A stretch of DNA of 64,000 nucleotides, taken from positions 2,567,501 to 2,631,500 of the forward strand of contig NZ_CP160849.1 of NCBI RefSeq assembly GCF_040790665.1. The letters run 5' to 3'. A program made the translations under genes and the position numbers. The notes below the pieces were generated by a model. It made no database searches. It saw only the letters and a list, made by a program, of their open reading frames with translations, and was not told the DNA's origin. Numbering within the stretch: position 1 is the first letter of the stretch; every line of letters begins with the position of its first letter. The stretch is from Sulfitobacter pontiacus (GTDB lineage: Bacteria; Pseudomonadota; Alphaproteobacteria; Rhodobacterales; Rhodobacteraceae). This document shows, piece by piece, positions 9,184-17,986 of the stretch.

Positions 9184-9987
9184 ATGACAGATGTGACCCT
9201 GGCCGAGGTATTGGCCACAGCAGAGCAGGACGGCACCGCGCCGCGCTATCAGGTGCCAGAGAACTGGGCGCAGGGGCGTACGGCCTTTGGCGGATTTACC
9301 GGTGCCTTGCTGGTCAATGCGGCCCGTCGGGACCGCCCCGATCTGCCCGCGCTGCGGTCTGCGCTGATCAACTTTACCGCGCCCGTGTCGCAGCCGCCCA
9401 CGATCCATGCAGAGGTGCTGCGCGAAGGGCGCAACATCACCACCATCGCCACCCGCGCCGAGATCGACGGCAAGGTCGCGGCAACGGGCACTTTTTCTTT
9501 CGGCCATGCGCAGGAAAGCCAATTGAGCGTAGGCCATACCGCGCCCGCCGCCCCCCAAGGGCCGGACGACACGCCCTCCTACTTCCCGCCCGCGCTGAAA
9601 CGCCCGCCGGTACGGTTCTTTGTCAACTTCGAGGTCAAGCTGATCGAGGGCAGCCTGCCGTTCTCCGGTGCGGATCGCGGCTATGTCCGGATCTGGGCGC
9701 GGCACCGCGATCCGGCGATGTGGGGGACGCTCGAGGGGCTGATCGCCATTGGCGACGTGCTGCCCCCCGCCGCCTTCCCGATGATGACGCGGCCGGGGCC
9801 GAACTCGTCAATGAACTGGATCATCAACCTGCTGTCCGATCACGCCAACACCCGCGACGGCTGGTATATGATGGAGACACAGCTGACGGCGGGCAACGGC
9901 GGTTACAGCTCTCAGGTCATGCGGGTCTGGAATACAGATGGGGATATGGTCGCAGACGGCATGCAGTCGGTGATCATCTTCGCCTAA
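9184..9987 (+). CDS. Acyl-CoA thioesterase family protein (TesB-like double hotdog)
   Basis: A 267-residue protein with two hotdog halves; the N-terminal half contains AFGGFTGALLVNAARRD (around residue 36), which matches the TesB/thioesterase-family pattern. The predicted role is hydrolysis of an acyl-CoA, substrate unknown. The start has AAAGGA just upstream. It is transcribed away from the ars cassette and ends at a shared terminator with the converging bioB. No neighbour suggests a particular acyl substrate. Confidence 0.8.
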   Translation: MTDVTLAEVLATAEQDGTAPRYQVPENWAQGRTAFGGFTGALLVNAARRDRPDLPALRSALINFTAPVSQPPTIHAEVLREGRNITTIATRAEIDGKVAATGTFSFGHAQESQLSVGHTAPAAPQGPDDTPSYFPPALKRPPVRFFVNFEVKLIEGSLPFSGADRGYVRIWARHRDPAMWGTLEGLIAIGDVLPPAAFPMMTRPGPNSSMNWIINLLSDHANTRDGWYMMETQLTAGNGGYSSQVMRVWNTDGDMVADGMQSVIIFA

Positions 9988-10010
9988 GCGCGAGCCGAGG
10001 CGTGACACGA

Positions 10011-10045
10011 AAAAGCCCGGCCCGAGGATATCAGGCCGGGCTTTT
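10011..10045. terminator. Bidirectional intrinsic terminator
   Basis: AAAAGCCCGGCC and GGCCGGGCTTTT form a perfect 12-base arm pair, with A/T runs on both outer sides. It serves the thioesterase gene on the plus strand and bioY-bioB on the minus strand. Confidence 0.92.
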
Positions 10046-10064
10046 GCACGTGTCAGGGGCGGAT

Positions 10065-11048
10065 CTACTGCGCCGCGATCTTGGCCGATCTGGACGCGGG
10101 CTTGGCCGGTGCCACATGCATGCCGAGCCGTTGCAGCAGGTCGTTGTCCTTCCACGTGGCCGGGTTTTCGGTGGTCAGCAGCTGGTTGCCCACAAAGATC
10201 GAATTCGCACCCGCCAGAAAGCACAGCGATTGCAGCTCGTCGCTCATCCCCGTGCGGCCTGCGGAGAGACGCACGACCGAGGCGGGCATCAGGATACGCG
10301 CCAAGGCCACGAGCCGGACCAGCGCAAAAGGGTCGACCTTTTCGGATTTTCCCTGAACCGGCACGCCTTTGACCGCGTTCCACAGGTTCACCGGCACGCT
10401 GTCTGGGTGGCTGGGCAGCGTGGCGAGGGTGACCAGCATGCTGATCCGGTCCGCCTCTGCCTCGCCCATCCCAAGGATACCGCCGCAGCAGACCTTGATC
10501 CCGCCCTTGCGCACATGTTCCACCGTCTCAAGGCGGTCTTCCATCGTGCGGGTCGAGGCGATCTCGGCGTAATACTCGGGCGAGGTATCGATGTTGTGGT
10601 TGTAGAAATCGAGCCCGGCATCCTTAAGCTTGGTCACCTGCCCGGGCGACAGCATCCCCAGTGTCATGCAGGTCTCGAGCCCCAGATCGGCCACGCCGCG
10701 CACCATGTCGGTCAGCTTGTCCATGTCGCGGTCCTTGGGGCTGCGCCATGCAGCCCCCATGCAGAACCGCTGCGCGCCCGCATCCTTGGCACGTTTGGCG
10801 GCGGCGATGACCTCTTCCGCGCCCATCAGCTTGGTCGCTTTGACGCCTGTGTCGTAATGCGCCGATTGCGAACAATAGCCGCAATCCTCGGGGCAGCCGC
10901 CGGTCTTGATGCTCAGCAGGCTGGCGGTTTCGATTGCCGTGGGGTCGAAATGCGCGCGGTGCAGCGTTTGCGCCTGATGGATCAGGTCGGGGAAGGGCAG
11001 CGCGTGGATCGCTGCCGCTTCGTCAAGGGTCCAGTCCGTGCGGATCAT
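10065..11048 (-). CDS. bioB: Biotin synthase BioB
   Basis: A 327-residue radical SAM enzyme that inserts sulfur into dethiobiotin. The [4Fe-4S] motif is CPEDCGYC (residues 52-59), and the later cysteines ([19 protein letters not shown]) plus the LSAGR-type arginine segment complete the [2Fe-2S] site. The start overlaps the bioY stop in an ATGA arrangement, so uptake and the last synthesis step are co-expressed. No bioA, bioD or bioF is next to it, so this operon alone would let the cell salvage dethiobiotin or biotin. Confidence 0.96.
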   Translation of the reverse strand: MIRTDWTLDEAAAIHALPFPDLIHQAQTLHRAHFDPTAIETASLLSIKTGGCPEDCGYCSQSAHYDTGVKATKLMGAEEVIAAAKRAKDAGAQRFCMGAAWRSPKDRDMDKLTDMVRGVADLGLETCMTLGMLSPGQVTKLKDAGLDFYNHNIDTSPEYYAEIASTRTMEDRLETVEHVRKGGIKVCCGGILGMGEAEADRISMLVTLATLPSHPDSVPVNLWNAVKGVPVQGKSEKVDPFALVRLVALARILMPASVVRLSAGRTGMSDELQSLCFLAGANSIFVGNQLLTTENPATWKDNDLLQRLGMHVAPAKPASRSAKIAAQ

Positions 11049-11602
11049 TGATCACGCCCTTTCAGCCGCGACAGGCCCGACAGCAGTGTCGCCACCAGCA
11101 GCACCTTGACCACATCGCCCAGCAGGAAGGGGGTCAGCCCTGCGGCCAGCAGCTTGGGTGCGGGCACGAACAGCGCCAGCCACGCCAGACCACCGGCATA
11201 GACCACGGTCAGACCTGCCAGCATCGCCAGCACGCGCCCGATCCAGCCGCGCCCCATCGCCAGCCAGCCGGTCAGACCCGCCGCCACAAGATAGCCCAGC
11301 AGATAGCCGCCCGTTGGCCCGACCATATAGCTAAGCCCGATGCCGCGTTCAGGCGTGCCGGAGAACACCGGAAGCCCCGCTGCACCGGCCCCAAGATAGG
11401 CCGCCATGGCCGCCAGCCCCAGACGCGGGCCAAGGGTGAGGGCGACAAGAAAGACCGACAGCGTGTGCAGGGTCATGGGCACGGGCCAGAACGGGATCTG
11501 GACCTTGGCCCCTAGCGTGATCAGCGCGGCACCGGCCAGCGCGAGGCCAAGCCCCTGCGCGAAGGACGGGTTACGGGGTAGGGATGTAATCGCAAGTGCC
11601 AT
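11045..11602 (-). CDS. bioY: Biotin transporter substrate-binding subunit BioY
   Basis: A 185-residue membrane protein of the BioY (ECF S-component) family with about six hydrophobic helices and the [20 protein letters not shown] stretch typical of BioY. It imports biotin. A GGAGG site lies 8 bases upstream of the ATG. No bioM or bioN energising genes are adjacent, so it may work alone, as reported for some BioY proteins, or with modules encoded elsewhere. It lies between bioR and bioB on the same strand and has a BioR box 74 bases upstream. Confidence 0.93.
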   Translation of the reverse strand: MALAITSLPRNPSFAQGLGLALAGAALITLGAKVQIPFWPVPMTLHTLSVFLVALTLGPRLGLAAMAAYLGAGAAGLPVFSGTPERGIGLSYMVGPTGGYLLGYLVAAGLTGWLAMGRGWIGRVLAMLAGLTVVYAGGLAWLALFVPAPKLLAAGLTPFLLGDVVKVLLVATLLSGLSRLKGRDQ

Positions 11603-11675
11603 CTGGTTTCCTCCGAGTGATAGCTTTCAAGGTCTACCCCAGTAGGACGAAGGACGCGCCTTCTGACAATTCAGA

Positions 11676-11685
11676 TTATAGATAA
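11676..11685. promoter_or_regulatory. BioR box upstream of bioY-bioB
   Basis: TTATAGATAA fits the published BioR consensus TTATMKATAA exactly. It touches the bioR stop codon and lies 74 bases before the bioY start. BioR is expected to repress bioYB from here when biotin is plentiful. Confidence 0.85.
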
Positions 11686-12354
11686 TTATCTGAAAAACTC
11701 GGAAGTGCCTGAACCGATTTGATTTTTTAGGGTGCGACTGCGCTTGCCGATCCACCCCACATGGCGCGAGAGCGTGGTGGAGGCCAGATCCACCTGACCT
11801 TTGCGCAGCGCGTCGAGGATCAGACGGTGGTCGTGATCGGTGCGGGCTTCCCAATTTGTCCGCCACGCCCGCAGAATGAACCGCGCGCTTGCCGCTTGCA
11901 GGTCGTCGATCGACCGCATCAGCCGCGGCATCTGGCAGGGTTCAAGAATTAATCTGTGAAAACAGCGGTTTGATTCTTCCCATTCATGTACATTCTGGGC
12001 GCTGTCGCCTTGCAGGTTGGCCTTATGCGCCTTGGCGAGGATATCGGGCGTCAGGTTTGGGGCGGCGTGCCGCAGGGCGAGCGCTTCGAGGCTGGCGCGC
12101 ATTTCGGCGACTTCCCGAAGCTCTGCCATATCGAATAAAGTGACGCGAAATCCGCGTCTTGGCAGGCTTTCTGCAAGTGATTGTGTCTCTAGCAGGCGAA
12201 AGGCTTCGCGCACGGGCACATGGCTTGCGCCGAATTCCTGCGCGATGTGGTCTTGCCGCAACCGCGCGCCCGGGGCCAACTGCCCCGAGATGATGCGGTC
12301 GGCCAATATGCGCGCAATCCGGGCGGAGTGGGTCTCTGATCTAGGTTGGGTCAT
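11686..12354 (-). CDS. bioR: GntR-family biotin regulator BioR
   Basis: A 222-residue FadR-subfamily GntR regulator. The N-terminal winged helix spans about residues 10-75 (RLRQDHIAQEFGASHVPVRE) and is followed by an all-helical FCD domain with conserved Asp/His positions (MRASLEALALRHA, NRCFHRLI, DHDHRLILDAL). Identity as BioR follows from its place next to bioY-bioB and from BioR-type palindromes in front of both its own gene and bioY. BioR replaces BirA as repressor of biotin genes in many alphaproteobacteria. Confidence 0.9.
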   Translation of the reverse strand: MTQPRSETHSARIARILADRIISGQLAPGARLRQDHIAQEFGASHVPVREAFRLLETQSLAESLPRRGFRVTLFDMAELREVAEMRASLEALALRHAAPNLTPDILAKAHKANLQGDSAQNVHEWEESNRCFHRLILEPCQMPRLMRSIDDLQAASARFILRAWRTNWEARTDHDHRLILDALRKGQVDLASTTLSRHVGWIGKRSRTLKNQIGSGTSEFFR

Positions 12355-12357
12355 GGA

Positions 12358-12367
12358 TTATAGATAG
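12358..12367. promoter_or_regulatory. BioR box at the bioR start (autoregulation)
   Basis: TTATAGATAG matches the BioR consensus at 9 of 10 positions and lies 3 bases upstream of the bioR start codon, overlapping where the ribosome would bind. This suggests that BioR limits its own synthesis. Confidence 0.7.
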
Positions 12368-12399
12368 TTTTGACCGCCCCGCTTGTCGAGCGGGTAAAC

Positions 12400-13305
12400 T
12401 CAGATCGCCCGCAGCAGCAATCCGCCCGCCAACAGGGCCACACCAAGCCCCGCGGCAAGCTCGATCAGGGCGGCGATCTGGGCTGCACGGGGGGTACTGG
12501 CCCACCCGGCAAGCACGCCGCCGCGCAACGCGCCGGCCCCCAGACCCACGGCGATGGTAATGGTCGCGGTGCCAAAGGCCATCGCGAAAGCACCAGCAAT
12601 CCCGAGGCCTGCGATCCCCATCTGAAGCGTGATGATCAGCACGAACAACGCCCCCGTACAGGGCCGCACCGCGATAGATCCGATCAGCAGCAGCGTCTCG
12701 CGCAGGGTGGTTGCCTGTCGAACCTGTTCAGCGGTGGGGCCATGCGCATGGCCACAGGTGGCGCAGATACCTTCATGGTCGTGATGATGGTGATGATCAT
12801 GCGGCGCGGGAAGCGTCGCGCGGAAATGGCGCAGGCCCCGCCAGAACAGCCACAGCCCGACACAGGCAATCGCGCCATAGCTGACGGGGGCCATAATCGC
12901 CTCTGTCAGCGAGATCATACGCTCGCGCCCCAAGTGCAACAGGCTCACGCCGGTATAGACCAGAGCCACCGCCGTCACGGCCTGACCCAGCGACGACAGC
13001 AGCGCAATCACCGACAGGCGCAGCATCGGCACAGCCTTGGCCGCGCCATAGCCGCCAATCAACAGCTTGCCGTGACCGGGGCCTGCGGCATGCACGACAC
13101 CATAGGCGAAACAGGCGGAAAGCAGGGCGGTTACCGCCTCTGGCTGGCCCGCACGCACAGCACGCAGCGAGAGGGCGATGCTGTTTTGAAACGCGCGTTG
13201 ATGCGCCGCAGCCCATTGCGCCAGCCGATCAAAGCCGCCGGTCCACCACAGCGCGGCAAGGGCGATGACCACGCCCAAGGCGATCACGGTCAGGGCGCGG
13301 CGCAT
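12400..13305 (-). CDS. Nickel/cobalt exporter of the NicO/RcnA family
   Basis: A 301-residue membrane protein. The HAAGPGHGK motif at residues 72-80 and a histidine-rich cytoplasmic loop at about 169-188 (a run of His/Asp followed by CATCGHAHG) are the family marks of metal binding and efflux. About six to seven membrane helices are visible. The start overlaps the end of the DUF1007 gene by 16 bases; the DUF1007 plus NicO pair is widespread in proteobacteria. Metal specificity (Ni, Co or another divalent ion) is inferred from the family. No RcnR-type regulator is adjacent. Confidence 0.85.
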   Translation of the reverse strand: MRRALTVIALGVVIALAALWWTGGFDRLAQWAAAHQRAFQNSIALSLRAVRAGQPEAVTALLSACFAYGVVHAAGPGHGKLLIGGYGAAKAVPMLRLSVIALLSSLGQAVTAVALVYTGVSLLHLGRERMISLTEAIMAPVSYGAIACVGLWLFWRGLRHFRATLPAPHDHHHHHDHEGICATCGHAHGPTAEQVRQATTLRETLLLIGSIAVRPCTGALFVLIITLQMGIAGLGIAGAFAMAFGTATITIAVGLGAGALRGGVLAGWASTPRAAQIAALIELAAGLGVALLAGGLLLRAI

Positions 13306-13940
13306 GTCACATTCACCGTGGGGGCCATTTGCGCGCCGATATCCGGCAGACCCGCTTCGGAAGGATCGGTCTGGGCATCCAGCTGGGCAAGCTGTTGTTG
13401 CAGCGCCTCCATCGTGGCGGTGACGTCGGGCATGGCGACGCGCGCGCGACAGGTCGGCGCGCGCGTGGTGTCTATTGCGGTCGTGATATCATAGGCGGTG
13501 TAATAGGTCGCATCATAGGGTTTGATCGTGATCGCTGTCCCCGCGGGGATTGCGGTTTCCAGCGCGCGGGTGTGCATCGTGGTGATCTGTCCGTTGTCAA
13601 GCTGCGTCGCAATCTCGGTCGGGCCGGACAGCGCGATGGTGTTCGCCTCGGTGCTGAGGACCAGATCGCCGTTGAACCCGTCGACCCACTGCATGTCAAA
13701 GCCGTTCAGCGTCGCAAGCTCGGTTTCCGTGAGCGCCCCGTCGCCGTCGGCATCAAGGCCCATATCCTCGGTCACCAGCAAAGAATAAAGCGCGTCATAT
13801 TGCCAGGTCACCCGTACATGGGTCAGTTGCCCTTGATCGTCGGCGACAAGCGAGAGCTGCGTGTCGATAAACACATGGGGGTGCGCGGCCAGCGGCGCGG
13901 CCCAGAGGGTGAGAACAAAGGGGGCAAGCTGTCTGATCAT
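13290..13940 (-). CDS. DUF1007 family exported protein
   Basis: A 216-residue protein starting MIRQLAPFVLTLWAAPLAAH, a signal peptide leading directly to HPHVFIDTQ, the conserved histidine motif of the family. The start at 13940 was chosen because an upstream alternative places a charged segment before the signal. A DADGDGALTETEL segment resembles an EF-hand loop and may bind metal. It is co-transcribed with the metal exporter, so a periplasmic metal-binding partner role is likely but unproven. The ribosome site is weak. Confidence 0.78.
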   Translation of the reverse strand: MIRQLAPFVLTLWAAPLAAHPHVFIDTQLSLVADDQGQLTHVRVTWQYDALYSLLVTEDMGLDADGDGALTETELATLNGFDMQWVDGFNGDLVLSTEANTIALSGPTEIATQLDNGQITTMHTRALETAIPAGTAITIKPYDATYYTAYDITTAIDTTRAPTCRARVAMPDVTATMEALQQQLAQLDAQTDPSEAGLPDIGAQMAPTVNVTCAAP

Positions 13941-14016
13941 AGGGGTGTGATACAAGTCTTGGTCAGGGGGCGCAATTGCACGGGCGGCGGATCGGCGCGC
14001 TTCCACTCGGCGCGGT

Positions 14017-14751
14017 TTACGCACCCATGCGACGGCTCAGGTAGCGTTCAAGCTGGGCCATCGCGTCATAGATAAGCACCGCAAAAAGGCCCACGATCAG
14101 CCCGCCCTGCAGCACATAGGCGGTGTTGTTGGTCAGAAGCCCGGCGATGATGACTTCGCCCAGGGTGCGTGCGGCAACGGTGGAGCCGATGGTGGCGGTG
14201 CCAAGGGCAATAACGACGGACAGGCGGATCCCGGTCAGGATCACGGGCAGGGCGAGGGGAAGCTCCACCCGCCACAGGCGTTGCCAGCGGTTCAGCCCCA
14301 TGCCGCGTGCGGCCTCCATCGTGGCGGGGGGCAGGGTTGATAGGGCGGTGATCGCGTTCTCGAAGATCGGGAGCAGCCCATAAAGAAACAGCGCCACCAG
14401 CGTCGGCCCCGCCCCGAACCCCAAGGCAGGCACGGCAAGCGCCAGCACCGCGACGGGGGGGAAGGTCTGACCGATGTTGGTGATCGTGCGCGACAGCGGC
14501 AGGAAGGACGCGCCCACAGGACGGGTGACAAAGATCGCCAGTGCCACCGCCACCAGCGTCGCCGCAACAGAGGCAAGGGCCACCAGCCCCAAATGGCTGA
14601 GCGAGAGCGACAGCAAAGAGCTGCGCGCGTAAATGACCGGACCACCCGCCGGGGCCAGCGGCGCAAAGAGCGGCGCGAACCAATCGGGCCGTAGCACCAG
14701 AGCGAGCAACAGCGCCAGCAAACCGGCGCGTAGCAGGTTGCCCGCTGTCAT
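14017..14751 (-). CDS. Osmoprotectant ABC transporter permease (YehW-like)
   Basis: A 244-residue inner-membrane permease, the last gene of a four-gene osmoprotectant transporter. About six helices are visible, and the EAA-type loop is at EAARGMGLNRWQRLWRVELP, nearly identical in form to that of the second permease in the operon. The length matches E. coli YehW (about 243). It overlaps the ATPase gene by 4 bases. The substrate class is glycine betaine or a related solute, by family. Confidence 0.88.
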   Translation of the reverse strand: MTAGNLLRAGLLALLLALVLRPDWFAPLFAPLAPAGGPVIYARSSLLSLSLSHLGLVALASVAATLVAVALAIFVTRPVGASFLPLSRTITNIGQTFPPVAVLALAVPALGFGAGPTLVALFLYGLLPIFENAITALSTLPPATMEAARGMGLNRWQRLWRVELPLALPVILTGIRLSVVIALGTATIGSTVAARTLGEVIIAGLLTNNTAYVLQGGLIVGLFAVLIYDAMAQLERYLSRRMGA

Positions 14752-15683
14752 GCGTGCACCTCGGCGCGGGCGCGGATCGCGTCCAGCGTCACGCGGCCGA
14801 TGATCTTGCCCTTATCGGTGATCGGCACGGCGCTGCGTCCTGTCCACAGGCAGGCCGACAGCGCGTCGCGCAGATTTGCCTCGCGGGGCAGGGGCGCGCC
14901 GTTGGCAGGACCGTCCTCCATCACGTCAGCCAGCGGGGTGAGGGAAAGCAGCCGCAGCGGGCGTTCGACATCGCCCACCATATCGGCCACAAAATCGGTC
15001 GCGGGGTGGGTGATGATCTCTGCCGGGGTGGCATGCTGCACCAGCTTGCCACCATCCATCACCGCCACGCGGTCGCCCAGACGAATGGCTTCCTCCATAT
15101 CATGGGTCACGAGGATGATGGTGGAGCCGAGCGTCTGCTGGATGCGGCGCAGATCCTCTTGCGCGCGGGTGCGGATGATCGGGTCGAGCGCGCCAAAGGG
15201 TTCATCCATGAGGATCAGATCAGGGCGCGAGGCCAGAGCCCGTGCCACGCCGACCCGTTGTTGTTGCCCGCCCGACAGTTCAGTGGGGTAGCGGTGGCGG
15301 AATTCTTGTGGTGCCATCGAGAAGAGATCAAGCAGTTCGTCCACGCGGGCGTCGATCTTGTCACGGGTCCAGCCCAGCAGTTGCGGCACCGCGCCGATAT
15401 TGCGCGCGACCGTGTGATGCGGGAACAGCCCGTGCCCCTGAATGGCATATCCGATCCGCCGCCGGAGGATATGCGGTTTGACGTCGAGCGTTGATTGTCC
15501 GTTGATCCGCACCTCTCCCGAAGTGGGCTCTTCCAGCCGGTTGATCAGCCGCAAAAGCGTTGTCTTGCCCGAACCGGATGTGCCCACAATAACGGTGATC
15601 GTGCCGGTATCAATGGTCATCGACACGCCATCGACGGCGCGGGCGCTGTCGTAGACTTTGGTGATATTGTCGATCTCTATCAT
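14748..15683 (-). CDS. Osmoprotectant ABC transporter ATP-binding protein (YehX-like)
   Basis: A 311-residue ATPase with Walker A GTSGSGKTT (residues 34-42), signature LSGGQQQR, Walker B LILMDEP followed by FGALD, and the switch histidine in ILVTHD. A C-terminal CBS-like part (about 245-311) may sense ionic strength, as in ProV/OpuA-type ATPases. The start MIEIDNITKVYD at 15683 was chosen; upstream in-frame sequence belongs to the permease gene in another frame. It overlaps both neighbours by 4 bases. Confidence 0.93.
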   Translation of the reverse strand: MIEIDNITKVYDSARAVDGVSMTIDTGTITVIVGTSGSGKTTLLRLINRLEEPTSGEVRINGQSTLDVKPHILRRRIGYAIQGHGLFPHHTVARNIGAVPQLLGWTRDKIDARVDELLDLFSMAPQEFRHRYPTELSGGQQQRVGVARALASRPDLILMDEPFGALDPIIRTRAQEDLRRIQQTLGSTIILVTHDMEEAIRLGDRVAVMDGGKLVQHATPAEIITHPATDFVADMVGDVERPLRLLSLTPLADVMEDGPANGAPLPREANLRDALSACLWTGRSAVPITDKGKIIGRVTLDAIRARAEVHA

Positions 15684-16852
15684 GGGGTCTCCTTGGGGAG
15701 GCGGCGGGTCAGGTCGACCAGAATATCCATCACGATAGCCGCCGTCAGGGCCAGCGCGACCGTGGGCAGCGCGCCCAACAGGATCAGGTCTGTCGCGGTC
15801 TGGTTCAGCCCTTGGAACACGAATGTGCCAAAGCCGCCGCCGCCGATCAGCCCCGCGATGACCGCCAGCCCGATGTTTTGGACCAGCACGATACGCAGGC
15901 CGGTGAGGATCACGGGCAGGCCGATGGGCAGTTCCACGCGCCACAGGCGTTGCGCCGCTGTCATGCCGATCCCGCGCGCGGCGTTCAGGGCTTGCGGCGG
16001 CGTGGCGGCCAGACCGGCCACGGTGTTTCCCACGACGGGCAGCAGCGAATAGAGCACCAGTGCGACAAAGGCCGGTGCGAATCCGATGCCCGCGATGCCC
16101 ATGCTGCGCGCACCGGGCACGGTGGCACTGACCCAGCCCAGCAGGGGGATCATCAGCCCGAACATGGCGAGCGAGGGGATGGTTTGCAGAAAGCTCAGCA
16201 CCGGCAGGATCGCGCTGCGCAGCGCGGGCTTGCGGTGGCTCAGAACGCCGATGGGAAAGCCGATCAGCCCCGCCATGCCAAGCGACCCGAAGGCCAGCCA
16301 CAGGTGACGCGTCGCCTCGGACGCGAAGGCGTCACGGCGTGCCGCAAATTCCTGCATCACTGACAGCGGTGCCAGCGCACCAGAGCCGAGCACGACGGAC
16401 AGGGCCCCCAACACCGCTGTCAGCAATAGTGCGCGCTGAAAGGGCCCCGGTTTCATCGCGGTGATCGCATCGGCCATGAGCAGGGCAAAGATCACCAGCA
16501 AGCACCAGAACCCCGCCGCCGGAGAGACCCTTGCGTAATCGCCCGCGCCCTCCAGCAGCGCTGGCGCGCCCTGGACGAGCAGCCACAGCAATCCCGCCAG
16601 CCCCACAAGCGGCCCCGCCAGACGCAGCCCCACGTGTCTTGCAGGCAGGCCTAATGCGAGTCCCGCCAAGATCGCTGCCAATCCGGGGATCATCTGCGAT
16701 ACGGGGACCACCGCCCAGATCGGCACCGCGTCCCCCGCCACGATGCGGTTTGCGGCCAGCGTCATAAAGGGGGCCAGCATCGCTGCGGCCCCCAGAACGG
16801 CAAATAGAACCCCCGGCGCGGATAGCCGCGCCCGAGGGGTCTGCAAGGACAT
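15680..16852 (-). CDS. Osmoprotectant ABC transporter permease with N-terminal extension (YehY-like)
   Basis: A 390-residue permease. The N-terminal 180 residues add several helices to the core permease domain, exactly as in YehY (about 385 residues). The core has the EAA-type loop ALNAARGIGMTAAQRLWRVE around residue 290. It sits between the binding protein (11-base gap) and the ATPase (4-base overlap). With the other three genes it forms a complete OsmF/YehZYXW-type importer of glycine betaine or a similar compatible solute. Confidence 0.9.
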   Translation of the reverse strand: MSLQTPRARLSAPGVLFAVLGAAAMLAPFMTLAANRIVAGDAVPIWAVVPVSQMIPGLAAILAGLALGLPARHVGLRLAGPLVGLAGLLWLLVQGAPALLEGAGDYARVSPAAGFWCLLVIFALLMADAITAMKPGPFQRALLLTAVLGALSVVLGSGALAPLSVMQEFAARRDAFASEATRHLWLAFGSLGMAGLIGFPIGVLSHRKPALRSAILPVLSFLQTIPSLAMFGLMIPLLGWVSATVPGARSMGIAGIGFAPAFVALVLYSLLPVVGNTVAGLAATPPQALNAARGIGMTAAQRLWRVELPIGLPVILTGLRIVLVQNIGLAVIAGLIGGGGFGTFVFQGLNQTATDLILLGALPTVALALTAAIVMDILVDLTRRLPKETP

Positions 16853-16863
16853 CGTGCCCCGGA

Positions 16864-17778
16864 TCAGTCCAGCACCCCGGCTTGGGTGAGGTAATCACGG
16901 GCCACGGCCTCTGCCGGTTCACCGCCCACCTGAATCCGCCCGTTGAGCTTTTGCAGCGTCGCCATATCCAACCCCTCGAAAATGGGGTTCAGCACCTCGG
17001 GGATCGACGGGTATTCGGCCAGCACCTCGGCGCGGATGATGGGGGCGGGCTCGTAGACGGGCTGCACGCCTTTGTCATCCTCCATCACCACCAGACCTGT
17101 GGCCCCGACACCGCCGTCGGTGCCATAGACCATCGCGGCGTTCACACCCGATGTGCCCCGTGCGGCGGCCTGGATCGTGGCCGCTGTATCGCCGCCGGAC
17201 AGGATCACCGTCTGGTCCGCGTTCAGTTCAAACCCGTAGGTGTCCTGCATCGCGGGCAGCACCGCGGGGGAGGACACAAACTCGGTCGAGGCCGCGAGCT
17301 TGACCGTGCCGCCCTGCGCGACCCATGCGCCGAAATCGGACATGGTGGTCAGTTTGTTGTCTTGCGCCACGGGGCCGGTCACCGCGATGGCCCATGTGTT
17401 ATTGGCAGGGGCAGAGGTCAGCCATGTGACATCGTTTTGCGCGGCGTCGAGCTCGGCCGCGCGGGCGTGTGCGGCTTCGGCGTCTTTCCACACGTCGCTG
17501 TCTGCTTCGTTAAAGAAGAAGGCCGCGTTGCCGGTGTATTCGGGGTATATGTCGATCTGGCCGGACAGCAGCGCCTCGCGGACAACCTGCGTGCCGCCCA
17601 GTTGCAGGCGGCGTTCGACAGGCAGGCCCGCGTCCTCTAGTGCAAGGGCGATGACATTGCCCAATAGCCCGCCTTCGGTGTCGATCTTGGACGAGACAGT
17701 GATGTCGGCGGCCGCGGCCGAGGCCAATGCTACGGTAAGGGTCGCGGCGGATACGGTGATACGAAGGGAATTTTTCAT
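16864..17778 (-). CDS. Osmoprotectant-binding periplasmic protein (OsmF/YehZ-like)
   Basis: A 304-residue exported binding protein, first gene of the osmF-type operon. The signal peptide runs to about residue 24 (ASAAAADITVSSKIDTEGG). The EALLSGQIDIYPEYTGN segment is a hallmark of the OpuAC/ProX-like family that binds quaternary amines. Length matches OsmF (about 305). The operon faces away from the ampC-like gene, with a 208-base divergent promoter region. Confidence 0.9.
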   Translation of the reverse strand: MKNSLRITVSAATLTVALASAAAADITVSSKIDTEGGLLGNVIALALEDAGLPVERRLQLGGTQVVREALLSGQIDIYPEYTGNAAFFFNEADSDVWKDAEAAHARAAELDAAQNDVTWLTSAPANNTWAIAVTGPVAQDNKLTTMSDFGAWVAQGGTVKLAASTEFVSSPAVLPAMQDTYGFELNADQTVILSGGDTAATIQAAARGTSGVNAAMVYGTDGGVGATGLVVMEDDKGVQPVYEPAPIIRAEVLAEYPSIPEVLNPIFEGLDMATLQKLNGRIQVGGEPAEAVARDYLTQAGVLD

Positions 17779-17986
17779 GAGATGCAGGCTCCTTGGCGTA
17801 AAAAGTGACTGGTTTGCACAACTTGAGGATCAAGGTAGCGGGCAAAGCCGGGAAGCCAAGGGAAATTACTGTGAAAGCGGCAAGCGGCGGGGCGCGCATC
17901 GGTCCGCCCGCGCATTTTCGCATTTGTGCGTTGAAGCCGTGCCGCTTAATGACGTCGGCAAAACTCATAAATAGGTCGAAGCAGAT

